From Emiliania huxleyi CCMP1516 (taxonomy: Eukaryota; Haptophyta; Isochrysidales; Noelaerhabdaceae), in assembly GCF_000372725.1 (NCBI RefSeq), contig NW_005196755.1, positions 329,663 to 393,662 of the forward strand: a DNA stretch of 64,000 nucleotides, read 5' to 3'. Below the pieces are notes generated by a model that did no database searches, was not told the origin of the DNA, and saw only the letters and a program-made list of their open reading frames with translations. Made by a program: the position numbers and the translations under genes. This document shows positions 10,447-23,530 of the stretch, one piece after another; the stretch's first letter is position 1; each line of letters opens with the position of its first letter.

Positions 10447-12458
10447 CTTTTAACAGCGCCTTCGTTGTTAATAGTACAAACCCAATGGTGTGTGTGTGTG
10501 TGTGAACTTGTGTGTGTGAACGCGCCGTCGCAACTGCCATGTCGGCGGGCAGGTTGTAGGCTGGTGCTCTCGCCCCGCTGGCGGCGCGGACCGGTGCCGC
10601 GGCTCCGAGCCCTCCTGTGGGCCCGCGGCGGCTCGCCGTCGCGGTGTCGAACAATGTGAACAGTCCGGATTCATCCCGGCGTGCCGCCGGTGGCGCTTCT
10701 TCGGCGAAATTTTGATCAAGCTCTTTGTCGACAAACCTGTGCCCGAGCTCCTCCTGCTCGACTGTGCGGCGGAACCGGGCCCTGGATGATGAGTTGTGAG
10801 GCGCCGGCACCGGGGCTACAACGCGGGGCCATCTCCAGGCTGTATCGGGCAACCTCAAAATTGGCGCTTCTCTCTGCTGCTGCTGCTGCTGCTGGTGCTG
10901 CTGGTGCTGGTGCAGATGCTGCTGCTGGTGCGGCTCGGCTCTCCGACTCGACTCGCGGCGGGCGTCGCGGGCATCTGACGCGGCGGGCGGCGTCGCGGGC
11001 GGCAGCGATCGCGGCTCGACGGTGGAGGTGGAGGCTGGAGGCAGTGGTGGACCTTTGAGTTTATTTAATGGTCGAGTACGAGGACTGGGGGGTCAACCGG
11101 GAGGCAGGGGGTCAACCAGGCGACGGAGGACCGTGGGCCATCGCGGGGACTGCTGCGTACGGAGGGCGCAGCAGGCAGATCCGGATGGTCTCACGCCGGT
11201 GGGTGGCACCGAGGCGTCTTGGACGCTCAGCTCTACCTTAGCTCCTGAGGGGCGCGTGGTTGTAACCACGTAGTAGGACTACAGCCCACCACAGACACCC
11301 TCCCCACTCCTCACGTGTGCACACTCCCTCACCCTCTCCTCTCTCCTCTCTCTCTCTCTCTCCTCTCTCTCCTCTCCTTGTCTGTGCTGTCTGCCTGACT
11401 CAGGCACTAATTCTGCCGATGCGAGATTGTGTGTGGGCTGCTCCGAGGGGGGCCTGTGCGATCCGACGGGTAGGGAGTCTGTGCCCGGGCGGTGTCCGGT
11501 GCGGAGTCTCTCTCTGATCCCACCTGTGATGTTGGGTGCGAGGTCGTGGAAGCTTTGATCCCAAGGGGGGGAGCTGATCCCACTCGTAACCAACTCTCAG
11601 GGGCAGTAGGTGGGCGAGCTTCGAGCGCGCTCATCTCGATCGTCAAGGCGTCGCTACGCGCGGTCTTCCGCGGGGGGAGCTTCGTCGACGGGTGCGGGAC
11701 CGCGGCGCAGTCAGTGCCGCGGCGAGGCCTCCGGCTGTTTGCGGCGGGCGGCTTGCTGCTCGCGGCGATTGGCGAAAAACTCGTCTCGCTGCACACCAAG
11801 GGCTTATGCTCTGGCGAGATGTGAGGCGCATGCGCCCAGGAGGGGAGGGCGCATGCGTAACGACGCTGCTAGAGATGCCTTTCGGGGCCCAGAGACAAAA
11901 CTTCTGATGCCATGCGTGACCTAGTAGTGTCCCCAGCTATGGGCGTGTCCACGTTGGAGCCAGGTGTGGTGTGGTCGCGAGAATAGCTCCGCCGTTAATG
12001 GAGGCAACCGATACGAGTCGACTGGTGTGTGTCGTCGCGTGGTTTCGTATCAAGAATACTCACTCACACTCACAAACCCAATGGTCCCTTGCGAGCGGTC
12101 CTTCGTTGCAGTCGCACACACGCACGACGCACACGCCGCGCCGCACGCCCCGCGCGCCCCGCCCACACCGCCCCGCCCAGGCGGGAAAGAGATGAGGAGA
12201 TGGGACAGCAAAGGAGGAGCACAAACACGTATGGGAGGGTTCATTCAGTTGTGCGCCACGCTGCCCGGCGTTTCTCACTTTCCGGGACAGCCCCGCCCTT
12301 TTGAGGGACGCGCCGGCCCAGAGGAAAGAACGGAAATCTCGGAATCCTCTCCGCGGCGAGACTCAAAAACAACATCATGAACGCCTATGCACACAGATTG
12401 ACACATCCAGACGACTCCCGCGCTGCCTTTTGAGCGGTGTGCCCCTGCTCCCAACTGA
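10447..12458. other. 2 kb without a supportable gene
   Basis: Short open frames exist on both strands, but none shows a family signature or consistent composition. Visible landmarks are a CTG/GTG trinucleotide tract (10876-10938), a TCTC-rich tract (11335-11385), a short TG run (10488-10503) and a compositionally open frame at 11600-11824 that may be an unrecognised exon. Confidence 0.5.
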
Positions 12459-13172
12459 TCATCCCCTCTTGGTCTTCTTGCCCCGGGCCTTGCCGCCAAC
12501 GCCGCCCCGCCCTGCCTTCTTTGTGGCGTTGTGATGAGCTGGCCCCGATTCCTCATCGTCGCCCGACAAATTAGAGAGGAATTCCATTTTCTCGTCCCCG
12601 TCCTCATCGTCACCCTTACCCTTGCCGCCGCCCTTCCCCTTGCCACCCTTGCCCTTTCCCTTGCCTTTGCCCTTTCCCTTTCCGGCCTCTTCCTCAGCGC
12701 CTTTTGCCGGCTCGCCACCACCCTTCGCCGCGCCGCCCTCCTTTCCTCCCTTCCCCCATCCCTCCTCGTCGTCGCTAGAGCCGACTGGCAGTGGAGACTT
12801 GCCTTTCGCACTCACCGTCCCATCGCTCTTCACGCTGATCCTGCCCAGGAGCGCGTCCAGCTTTGTGTGGTGTCGACGGATCTCTTTTACCGAAGATTGC
12901 CTAACCTCCTTCGCCTCCTCGATCAGCGCCCGGATGCTTTGATTTCCCGCCGACACCTTGTCAGCTATGCGGCCGATTCGCTTCTCCATGCGGTCCAGCC
13001 TGTTGGCCTGAGACTCGAGCGACTGCTTTGCGCCAATTCCAAAGTAGCAGGCTGCAGCTGCGCCGCAGCCCGCGAGAACCAATGCCGCAAAGGCGAGAAG
13101 GCAGGTGCAGGAGAAGCACGACCCAGTCGGCGGGGTCGCTTGCTTCGCGGCTGGCGCTGGCACGGCGGGCAT
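12459..13172 (-). CDS. single-pass membrane protein with coiled coil and Lys/Gly-rich tail
   Basis: 237 residues from a true ATG (minus strand, 13172). Residues ~19-47 form one hydrophobic Cys/Ala-rich segment (CLLAFAALVLAGCGAAAACY). Residues ~50-120 are heptad-like (RLDRMEKRIGRIADKVS) and predict a coiled coil. Residues ~150-190 are a GKGKGKGKG tract, followed by an acidic DDEDGDEKMEFLSNLSGDDEE patch and a basic end (GKKTKRG). The layout resembles a tethering or scaffolding protein with a flexible cytosolic tail. No family is recognised. Confidence 0.55.
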   Translation of the reverse strand: MPAVPAPAAKQATPPTGSCFSCTCLLAFAALVLAGCGAAAACYFGIGAKQSLESQANRLDRMEKRIGRIADKVSAGNQSIRALIEEAKEVRQSSVKEIRRHHTKLDALLGRISVKSDGTVSAKGKSPLPVGSSDDEEGWGKGGKEGGAAKGGGEPAKGAEEEAGKGKGKGKGKGKGGKGKGGGKGKGDDEDGDEKMEFLSNLSGDDEESGPAHHNATKKAGRGGVGGKARGKKTKRG

Positions 13173-13284
13173 GGGAGCGGCGCCCTAGAGTGCGTGGGGG
13201 CGCGCAGTGAGTCACTCCCAGCACAAAGAATTCTTAAAATACAACCCAAATGACGTGTGAGTGTTAGAGTTGTTTGGTATTGCT

Positions 13285-13620
13285 AAAAATCTCTCTCTCT
13301 CTCAAAATACAAGCCTCTCTCACAGCACACTGGCACGACAAGAAGAATTTTACAACGCAACTCCCTCGCACAAGGCCAGTCCCGTGCCCAGTGTTGTGCA
13401 GAAGAATTTAAACAGCCCAGTCACCACACGAGAACAAGGGACCGGCAGGCGGCGGCGTCGCAGGACGAGGCAGAAGAGAACGACGCGACAGAGGAGGAAA
13501 TGACAAGGGAGAGAACGACGAGAGTGGGACGACCGCGAGGTGGCATGAAGGTTGCAGAGAGAGATTTTTGAGAGAGAGAGAGATTTTTATTAACCAACAA
13601 GAAATCACGACTCTCACAGT
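13285..13620. other. AAGAATTTTACAA / GAGAGAGATTTTT repeat zone
   Basis: Motifs AAGAATTTTACAAC (13340) and GAGAGAGATTTTT (13556-13590) recur at 26585, 39540-39650 and 41838-41850, partly with CAGTCCCGTGCCYAGTG next to them (13375; inverted at 39597). They occur near gene ends, so they may be a dispersed element or a 3'-end signal. Confidence 0.4.
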
Positions 13621-13647
13621 GATTTGGGCTCGGCAGCTTGTTAGCCC

Positions 13648-14376
13648 TCAGCCGAAGCTGGGGCCGGTCCCGTAGCCGAGAGAGCCCGCGCCGATGAGTT
13701 CGACGCGGTCGGGGGGGCCTGCGGAGAGGCCAGCGAGGTGGCGATCGCTGTACTTCATGGCGCCCTCAAAGTGGGGCTGGCTGACCCGCCAGAGGTCGAT
13801 ACTCTGGGCGACCCATCGGATGCCACGAATGCCTGAAGGAGAGGGAGGCGAGGCCAGAGGCAGGCTCAGCTGCTCTCGGGTGATCACGCTTTGGTGGCTG
13901 AAGGACCCGATGGTCCTGTCACATTCGTTCGTGGGGTCGCGGGGGTAGAAGAATTCGAGGTAGAATCGAGTCAGCACATCCTTGTAGTACAGCGGACCGC
14001 CAGGCTCGCCGGCAGCATCCGCAGGGAGGCAGCATATGAGGCACCAGTCTTCTGGAGAGCTCAGCAGCTGCGGCCGCGGTGGCAGAGTCGGCCGCGGTTC
14101 GAGCGAGCAGCTTTTGGCTGCGGGTTCGAATCGCGGAAGGCTCGTGCCCTCGCGGAGCGACGCGGGTCGCGCGGCGCGCGCGTGTGCGAAATGCGACAAA
14201 AGACGAAAGACGACAGGCGCCTGAGCGCTGTACGCCTGGACGTTTGTCGCCGCAATCGCCACCGCCGCCATCTTGACGAGCAGCGCGAGCGCGCTCGTCG
14301 GCGGCCAGCCGTCGCGGGCCGGGCCGAGCCCGGCCTCAACCGGCCGCGCCGCCGCAGCAGGCCCGGAGGCCCACAT
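13648..14376 (-). CDS. hypothetical protein
   Basis: Up to 242 residues if read without introns from the ATG at 14376. The C-terminal two thirds has balanced, protein-like composition (CLICCLPADAAGEPG, LTRFYLEFFYPRDPTNECDR, WVAQSIDLWRVSQPHFEGAMKYSDRHL). The N-terminal third is Ala/Arg-rich and may contain an unrecognised intron around 14060-14220. A hydrophobic stretch (ALALLVKMAAVAIAATN) could be a signal or membrane segment. No known family is recognised. Confidence 0.4.
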   Translation of the reverse strand: MWASGPAAAARPVEAGLGPARDGWPPTSALALLVKMAAVAIAATNVQAYSAQAPVVFRLLSHFAHARAARPASLREGTSLPRFEPAAKSCSLEPRPTLPPRPQLLSSPEDWCLICCLPADAAGEPGGPLYYKDVLTRFYLEFFYPRDPTNECDRTIGSFSHQSVITREQLSLPLASPPSPSGIRGIRWVAQSIDLWRVSQPHFEGAMKYSDRHLAGLSAGPPDRVELIGAGSLGYGTGPSFG

Positions 14377-14487
14377 GGCGGCCGACCAGCTGATAAGGAC
14401 TCTCTTCAATCTCTTGAGATTTTTAGCAATACCAAAGAGAAGCGGCGAGAGACTGCGAAGAGAGATAGGAAGAGGCAGACTCCCTAG

Positions 14488-14605
14488 GCGCTAGGGTGGG
14501 CGACGGCTAGCGCAACACACACCTCTCCTTAAAATCCCTGTGTGGTGGCGGCGTGCCGTCCCAACCAACAAATCCCATCCCTCCCTTGGGTTGTCTGTTT
14601 TCTTT
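14488..14605 (+). repeat. TTAAAATCCCTGTGTGGTGG repeat, copy 2
   Basis: Same block order as the copy at 2105-2215, ending in CCCTCCCTTGGGTTGTC and TTTCTTTC. Confidence 0.65.
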
Positions 14606-15041
14606 CTTTCTTTCTTTTCACAAAGAAGAAACAACAAATAAGATAAATTGCAGTTTTAATGAGCTTAGCCTTCGATGTTATGAAACAACGCAAGGCGGAC
14701 ATGGCATATCGCTCTCGGGCCCACAGACATCCCGCACACTCGCCGCACACCCGCCGCCCCCCGCGCGCGCCCCACCCCGGCCGGGAGAGAGGGGAGTGAC
14801 AGTTTGGGACGGCAACAGAACGAGTGTGTTGAGTCCTGGCTCAACAACGCAGGGTAAATGTAAGCCGGATGGCTATGTGTTGTCGAGGGGACAACGTCGA
14901 GCCGAGTGCGCGCTTGGCGGACGCCCCTCAGGTGCCTGCGCGCCAACCACCCCCGGTGTTTTGACACCATTATTCAGTATATTAACCTCGCGGCCGCCTA
15001 GATAGACTGAAAGACTAGACACCGCAGGATCGAGGCCACGG

Positions 15042-15087
<46 letters not shown>

Positions 15088-15355
15088 ATTACGACTTCCC
15101 AAACCCGCCGCCCGCCCGCCCGCCCGCCTGCCCGCCAGCCTGCCCGCCTGCCCGCCCGCCCGAGCCCACCTCACCCAAGCCGACCCCGCCAGCACATTCA
15201 ACATCTAGGCGCTCGATACCCCCCCTCGCTGCCTACTCGCTGCCTCGAGGGAGGAGGGGAAGAAGTAGGGTTGAGCCAGCCTCGCCTTCCAACCGAGGCC
15301 CCTCCCCGAAAGGCAAGCATTAGACCCATGAAACCGAGACCCCTCCCCCCCCCCG

Positions 15356-15838
15356 CCCCGATCCCCCCACCCCCTTGCTCCCCTCCCCCCCCTCGGGAGG
15401 GCCGAACTGAGGCGCCCGTGGGGACCCCACAATTCCCTTCGCCTTCCCCCCTCGGAGGGGGCCGGACGGAGGCGTACCCCGTGGGCCCCGCTCTTTCCCT
15501 CGCATAGCGGCCACTCTTCGGATCGCTGGTCGAGCGACCCGGGGGATGCCCCGCGCGCCTGACCCAGGCGCGAGAAACGAATCTGCGAGGCGAGGCCGCT
15601 CACGCGGCCCGATGGGGAGGAACGGGGCGGGAGCCCCCTCCAACCCACCCGCGCTAGGTCTCGGGGGACGAAGGGGTCACACCCGACGACCTCGGGAACT
15701 AGCCGGGGCAGTCGGAGAAGTGGCAACTCCGTGCACTGACGGTCGGCCGTCAGAAAACACGCCTCCGTGGCTCGGGTTACACCAATCCTCGCTACCCAAC
15801 GCGGCCAAAGGATATCCACCTCGAGAACCTCGAGAGCG
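15356..15838 (-). repeat. 480-bp dispersed repeat, copy 2
   Basis: Inverted partner of 9957-10446. The two copies are about 4.9 kb apart in opposite orientation and could pair as a large inverted repeat. Confidence 0.8.
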
Positions 15839-15877
15839 GGGACAGCGGCATTGTGCACGGAGCTAAGTGCATTGCCG

Positions 15878-15964
15878 TTCTTAACGGAGTCGCTTAGGCG
15901 GCTCCGGTGGTGTGCCGGTGATAGTACTAGCACGCGCCAGTTCGCACCTGTGTCGAGCCTGTGT
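15878..15964 (+). repeat. 85-bp dispersed repeat, copy 1
   Basis: TTAACGGAGTCGCTTAGG, CTCCGGTGGTGTGCC, GCACGCGCCAGTTCGCACC and GTGTCGAGCCTGT recur in the same orientation at 39688-39771. Confidence 0.7.
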
Positions 15965-15971
15965 AAAAGAA

Positions 15972-16053
15972 AAGAAAGAAAACAGACAACCCAAGGGAGG
16001 GATGGGAGAACGGCACGCCGCCACCACACAGGGATTTTAAGGAGAGGGGTGTG
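15972..16053 (-). repeat. TTAAAATCCCTGTGTGGTGG repeat, copy 3
   Basis: Inverted copy ending about 110 bp upstream of the ankyrin/lectin ORF. It starts at the GACAACCCAAGGGAGGGATG block and ends at TTTTAAGGAGAGGGGTGTG. Confidence 0.65.
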
Positions 16054-16160
16054 ATGCGCTTGTGAGAGAGAGCCTTGATTTAATTCTTTCTTTCAAGAAC
16101 TACAAGGCGCGAGCCGCCGGGCGTGAGCACCGAGCCGCCGGCAGACCCTCTTCGACAACA

Positions 16161-19100
16161 ATGCCGCCCACGATCACCCCGCTGTCGGCTGCGGCTGCGA
16201 ATGGCCATCTCGAAGTCGCCACGCGCCTGCTCGAGGCTGGTCACGACGCGAGCGCACCCAACCCGAACGGTGACACCGCGCTCATGCTGGCGGCGGCGGC
16301 CGGCCACCTTGAGATCGCAGAGCGCCTGCTGGCATCCGGGTCGGACCCGAACGCGGTGGATGCACAAGGGCACACGGTGCTCATGTGGGCGGCCCAAGGA
16401 GGCCACATCCCGCTGATCAACCGCCTCCTTGCCGCTGGCGCAGCGCCGAGCGCAGTCGTCGAGTCAACCGGTTTCACGCCTCTTCTGGCGGCGGCGCGCG
16501 CCGGCCACCTCAAGGTGGTGGAGCGGCTTCTCGAGGCGGGCGCCGAGACTGGCGCCGCCGACGCCGACGGCATCAGCGTGATGCTGTGGGCCGCCCGCCG
16601 CGGCCATGTCGTGGATCGGCCAGCGCCCGCCGCGCCCCGCGCGAGAGGAAAAGCAGCGATGTGCGCAGCATCCACCTGGCGCAGCCTTGCGATCCTCTGC
16701 TCAACGTACCTGTGCAGTGTTTCAGCCGTGCCACCGCCGCCTGCACCGCCGTTTACATACTCCTATTACTCACAACAGCTGCGCTGGGGCGACGCGCGCA
16801 GATCTTGCCAGTCGATGGGCCTCGAGCTTGCGACCATCACGTCCGACCAGGACAATATGGCTGCGATCGCCGCGATCGCCGCGACAGGGGCGGACCCGAG
16901 GGGCGAAGCTTGGATCGGACTGAGCGATGCAATGAGCGAGGGCCGGTGGCATTGGTCGGACGGCTCGTCGTCGGCGTATCGCAGGTGGCAGTCTGAAGAG
17001 CCCAATGGTGGCACAGGGGAGAACTGCGCGGGGATGAACTCGGATGGCGGCTGGTATGACGTCGGCTGCAACGACTACAAGCCGTACCTGTGCGCATTCT
17101 CCCCATTGTGGCCGCCGACCGCCCAAGAGCCCAATGGCGGCACAGGGGAGAACTGCGTGGGGATGAACTCGGCTGGGGCCCCTCTTCCGACCGCATCGGC
17201 ACAAGGTGTGCAATTGGACCAGGATGCGGTGGCGGCATTGGATAGCGCAAAACACGAAGAGGGACACATGAGTGGACTTGTGACCTGGAAGGGTCCGCAC
17301 AAAGATCGTGTGTGGCAATCCCTACCCGAGTTCGGCGTTTGTGAAGAAGGGCACGGGGAAAGACATGTGCTTGTAGACAAGCCGTTTTCGAGCATCGTGG
17401 TCAAGGATGGTTCAACAGAATCCGTGGTGTTCGAGCAAAGCGGTGTTCCCCTGAAGCGGAATAGCAGATGGGAATGGTTTCGTGATGAAAGCTTGCCGTC
17501 GGTGGAATCAGGCAATACCAAGAGAGTATGGAGATTTCTGGAAGAGGTGTTCGGCAAGGCTGTAAAGTCCTCCTCCCCCCCATTGGGGGACGGTGGTCCT
17601 CCAAGCGCGGTGGATTTGGACCAGTTGAGAACGAAACTGGACCTCAACAAGGCTGTGTTGCTGGATTTTTTGCCCAAGGTGTTTACGTGGGAGGAAGATT
17701 TGTGGACCTCACCGACTCTTCGCGAGGAGATTGCGAAAATGTTGGACTCAGCGGATCCTCAGAAGGTAAAGACATGCGCCGAATCCATCCTCACTCTAAA
17801 GAGTGATGCGCCAGACCCGACAGCACATATTTCTTTCGCAGAGTCCCGGGATGGGCCTATGTCGAGGGGATGGGGGCAAGGCGATCCGAATTCGCCCGAG
17901 CAGGTGGCGAGAAAGAAAATGTCGGAGTACACGCAGAAGGTGTTAGACCAAGCTCGAGACGTGGTCAAATCGTCAAGGAGTTGGAGTGAGACTCTGTTCG
18001 ATTCGAGTCCACGTTCCGAGTGGCTGACCACGTTGTATAAGGGAAGGCTGGGTGGTACGCGTTGGCACGCCCCAGGATGCGACCACGACGGTGTCCCCCT
18101 TTGGGATGAAGCCGGCGCCTCGAATGTGATCGGCAAGACAGATAAACAACTAGGGGCAGAGATGGATGAGCCAGAGACTTTGGCGGTACTTCATGGTCTG
18201 TCTACTCTGCTTGGCTCTTTTCACCCACAGAACCTGTCCGAGGAGGAGCGCAAAGCCGTATCTGCGTTGGGACAAGCGGTGCAAGCTTCGGAAGAGAAAC
18301 TGCGGCTTCCGAAGAGAAAAGGAGTAAGTGAGGAGGACGAGATAAACGCGGACACTAACTGGGAAAGATGGGCAGAGGTAGCGTCGAAGATTACCGGCAT
18401 GGGAGAATGGGGCAATGGTTGTGCCGTTATGGACGACTTCGACGGAATGAAGATCCGATTACCGCCTAGCAGTGAATGCCCAAGGGGAACACCGGTTCAG
18501 CCTGCCGGGAAAACGGTGAAGTTGCAACCACAGGCTGAATTGAGCATGCATGTTGCGGGAAGCGAATCCAAAACGTTTGGGGCGCAAAATCTTCGCGGCC
18601 TTGCACTGGAACTGGATGATATTCCGGCAGGGATTGACATTACATCGGAGCTCGCCAAACTGCCTGGTGTGTCGGTACACTCTGCCGGAGGTCCGGGGAG
18701 TAAGCTGCTTCTAAGAATGGGGGCCAACGGTACTTTCGATCCCCATGTTATGCGCGAGGTTGTGGATTTCCTTCTGGAGAAAGCCGCATCTGCGAAGGTG
18801 AAGACAGCCACAATGTACGGAAAGCCGGCCAGCGAAGAAGGGGCTTTAGAGAAGGCGCGTGCAGGGCTGAGGAACGCCGCAGCATGCAGTGCGGAGTATA
18901 GAGCGGCGGAGGCGGCCTATGGAGAGCGCGCTATGAATGCCGAACACCCGGCGGTCCTGGCGCCGGCGGAGTATAGAGCGGCGGAGGCGGCCTATGGAGA
19001 GCGCGCTATGAATGCCGAACACCCGGCGGTCCGGGCGCCGGCCGGCGCGCGGCCGCGCGAGGGGGGCGCGGCCGCCGGCCGGCGCGCCCGAAGCGTGTTA

Positions 19101-19166
19101 CGAGCGGCTCTGCATCGACTTCGCGGCTTTATGAATGCCCTAGTTCATAAGAGTGACAACGAGTAA
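16161..19166 (+). CDS. chimeric ankyrin-repeat / C-type lectin ORF with long unknown C-terminus
   Basis: 1001 residues uninterrupted from the first in-frame ATG (16161). Residues ~1-152 form four to five ankyrin repeats (NGDTALMLAAAAGHLEIAERL). Residues ~175-192 are hydrophobic (SLAILCSTYLCSVSAV), resembling an internal signal peptide. Residues ~197-314 form a C-type lectin domain with WIGL, the Ca/sugar-binding EPN motif, WYDVGCNDYKPYLC and its cysteines. A 20-residue EPNGGTGENC segment is then repeated. Residues ~350-1001 match no family I recognise, and there the DNA is clearly less GC-rich with AA/GG-ending codons. The mix of cytosolic ankyrin and secreted lectin modules suggests a recent fusion, two genes read through, or a hidden intron near 16640. 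Confidence 0.55.
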   Translation: MPPTITPLSAAAANGHLEVATRLLEAGHDASAPNPNGDTALMLAAAAGHLEIAERLLASGSDPNAVDAQGHTVLMWAAQGGHIPLINRLLAAGAAPSAVVESTGFTPLLAAARAGHLKVVERLLEAGAETGAADADGISVMLWAARRGHVVDRPAPAAPRARGKAAMCAASTWRSLAILCSTYLCSVSAVPPPPAPPFTYSYYSQQLRWGDARRSCQSMGLELATITSDQDNMAAIAAIAATGADPRGEAWIGLSDAMSEGRWHWSDGSSSAYRRWQSEEPNGGTGENCAGMNSDGGWYDVGCNDYKPYLCAFSPLWPPTAQEPNGGTGENCVGMNSAGAPLPTASAQGVQLDQDAVAALDSAKHEEGHMSGLVTWKGPHKDRVWQSLPEFGVCEEGHGERHVLVDKPFSSIVVKDGSTESVVFEQSGVPLKRNSRWEWFRDESLPSVESGNTKRVWRFLEEVFGKAVKSSSPPLGDGGPPSAVDLDQLRTKLDLNKAVLLDFLPKVFTWEEDLWTSPTLREEIAKMLDSADPQKVKTCAESILTLKSDAPDPTAHISFAESRDGPMSRGWGQGDPNSPEQVARKKMSEYTQKVLDQARDVVKSSRSWSETLFDSSPRSEWLTTLYKGRLGGTRWHAPGCDHDGVPLWDEAGASNVIGKTDKQLGAEMDEPETLAVLHGLSTLLGSFHPQNLSEEERKAVSALGQAVQASEEKLRLPKRKGVSEEDEINADTNWERWAEVASKITGMGEWGNGCAVMDDFDGMKIRLPPSSECPRGTPVQPAGKTVKLQPQAELSMHVAGSESKTFGAQNLRGLALELDDIPAGIDITSELAKLPGVSVHSAGGPGSKLLLRMGANGTFDPHVMREVVDFLLEKAASAKVKTATMYGKPASEEGALEKARAGLRNAAACSAEYRAAEAAYGERAMNAEHPAVLAPAEYRAAEAAYGERAMNAEHPAVRAPAGARPREGGAAAGRRARSVLRAALHRLRGFMNALVHKSDNE
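18892..19040 (+). repeat. in-frame tandem duplication near the ORF end
   Basis: A 69-bp unit starting GAGTATAGAGCGGCGGAGG is present at about 18894 and 18968, giving two copies of an AEYRAAEAAYGERAMNAEHP peptide. It is followed by a GC palindrome (GCCGGCGCGC...GCGCGCC). Confidence 0.8.
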
Positions 19167-19360
19167 TAGCGAAAGGAAATGACCAACGTTAAAAGCATCA
19201 AATAAAACCTCGGGAGGGTGTGTGCTGCGTGGCGACAGTTTTAATTGAATCAAAAACGAAAAAAAGAAGACTGCAGCAGAGGACGAATTCACATGAGACT
19301 GATCACATGAAGACTGATTGTGGCCAGGGATCCCCCACCCCCAGGGAGGTGGAACCCAGC

Positions 19361-21995
<2,635 letters not shown>

Positions 21996-22721
21996 CCGGG
22001 GGGCTCCCGGATCTCGCGTTGCTGTGATTCGAAAGCCGCGAGGGGCGTGCCGCGGCGCCCGAGACGCAGATAGGCAAAGAATTTCAAAGCGAAGAAGGGG
22101 GCCTTCTTATGGAACTACACTGTAACCTACCCCTCCGCGCTCCGGGGTAAATAAGTAAAGGCGGCCCCTCACCCGGAAGGGGCCTTGACTTATTTATGGA
22201 ACTATTCAACTAAGGTAAGGTAAGGTAAGGTAAACTTCTCCACACACACGAGGTGAGGTGGGGCAAGGGGGGGCAACCCTCGCGTCTCCACGTCTAACGA
22301 CAGGAGCCCCACGGCATTTAAAGTGCATTATGGAACTACACTGTTACACCTACCCCTCCGCGCTCCGGGGTAAATAAGTAAAGGCGGCCCCTCACCTCGG
22401 TGCTAATACCTCGCGGACGGGCGGGGCACATCCACATGCCGCCTCTCTTCACGGCGGCTTGGCACACGAATATTTCGGAAAACAAACGACCTCCAGTGTC
22501 ACACGACGGGGCGGATAGGGCGCAGTGCTTGCCTGCCTCGTCCTTTTGAAGCGGAGAGAGCCGCGAGGTTTGAACCAACGAGTGAAGAAGCACACAATTC
22601 TGCAGCGGCAACGCAGCGTGATGACTCCTCACCAGCAGCATTGGTCAATAATCACGTCGCCTCTCGTACCCCACCGTCCGCACCAAACTGCCACCGTGGC
22701 CCCCATGGCGCCGAGGAGCAG
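21996..22721. other. intergenic direct-repeat cassette
   Basis: A 68-bp direct repeat (GAACTACACTGT, CTACCCCTCCGCGCTCCGGG, GTAAATAAGTAAAGGCGGCC) lies at 22112-22180 and 22331-22397. It flanks an AAGGTAAGG-type terminus (22213-22330). A GGCGGCCCCTCACC...GGAAGGGGCC hairpin ends the first copy. The arrangement could be a short element with long terminal direct repeats or an insertion that duplicated its target. No gene is seen. Confidence 0.55.
22629..22675 (+). pseudogene. fragment duplicated from the 3' end of the GT31/GT10 gene
   Basis: About 45 bp beginning CACCAGCAGCATTGGTCAA are repeated at 23817-23862, where they form the C-terminal codons of the minus-strand glycosyltransferase gene. 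The copy here is detached and would read DQCCW-like only on the minus strand. Confidence 0.6.
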
Positions 22722-23530
22722 ATGACGACGGTGGTTGGGCGGACCGATCTGCTCAAGCTGCTGCTGCAGCTCGCAGAGAGGGCTGATGCCCCCCACGTGC
22801 CTCCGCCGCCGGTCGCGCCACAGGTCAGCCCGCCCAGCCAGCTGATGGGGGTACGCATCACGGTGTGCCGCATCGATCTCAGCGCTGCTTCGAACATCGA
22901 CCCTTCGCTGCAGCAACTTGCCTTCTCTGTCGCGTTGTACTTGCACCAGGCAACTGGCGGGGGCAGCGACGATGCCTCGTTCCCGGGCGGCATGCCCAGC
23001 CTCACTTCCCCGCTGCTCGAGATACGGCCGGGCGTCGCTGTGCAGCGCTGGCCTTCGAACTTTCCCGCAGCTGAGCGCGGCGGCTCGAAGCTGCACGCCG
23101 CTCTTTGCCAGGATGAGGCAAGGAAGGAGGTGCGGCCCACCGGCGAGGCCCCCGTCTTTGTTGCTGTGGATGTCGATGGCCAGGGCACACTGTGGTACGG
23201 CCAGCTCATCCTCTGCTTCATCGCGCGCTACCTTGGGCTGGAGCAGCTGTGCTACATCCGGTGGCTCGACTCGTTGCACGACCTGGATGCTGCACGCATC
23301 CGCCCCCTGACTCCCCGCGAGGCGGCCGGTCCGTTTGAGGCCTTCCGGTGGTCGCCAAAGGGGGCACCCGCGGACCAACAGCCCTCACTACGGGGTAGTG
23401 AGTTGAGAGCGAGTGCGGTACCGTGCTGCCATCATAGCAAGCCTGGCGGACGCTCTGGACGAGGAGGACCCCCTGTTCCGTCTGAACATGGACATGTATC
23501 TGCTATGATTTCACACTCGAAGGTACGATA
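22722..23530 (+). pseudogene. degenerate transposon-like ORF
   Basis: From ATG 22722 the frame contains VFVAVDVDGQGTLWYGQLIL, CYIRWLDSLHDLD and PFEAFRWSPKG. This pattern (YGQ, then L-V/I-R-W, then a Phe-rich block) resembles the accessory C-terminal domain of several plant and algal transposon proteins. Near 23390 the sense switches: a different frame from about 23415 reads AAIIASLADALDEEDPLFRL and ends with TGA at about 23508. That looks like a frameshift or unrecognised splice. No transposase catalytic core is present. The assignment is tentative. Confidence 0.35.

Larger units (their letters stand above)
14377..16160. other. repeat-dense intergenic region
   Basis: No gene is supported. 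It contains two copies of the TTAAAATCCCTGTGTGG repeat, a CTG trinucleotide tract (about 15040-15083), a CCCG/CCTG tetranucleotide tract (15107-15165), the inverted 480-bp repeat copy and an 85-bp dispersed repeat. Confidence 0.6.

Noticed and set aside
10681-11058. Protein-coding gene with a poly-Ala tract
   Set aside because: The open frame depends on a CTG repeat, and composition outside it is Arg/Ala noise typical of GC-rich non-coding DNA.
14095-14190. Possible tRNA (GGTTCGAATC resembles a T-loop)
   Set aside because: Stem bases around the loop do not pair and no acceptor or anticodon arm can be formed.
22111-22400. LTR retrotransposon from the 68-bp direct repeats
   Set aside because: The interior is only ~150 bp with no primer-binding site, polypurine tract or pol motif.
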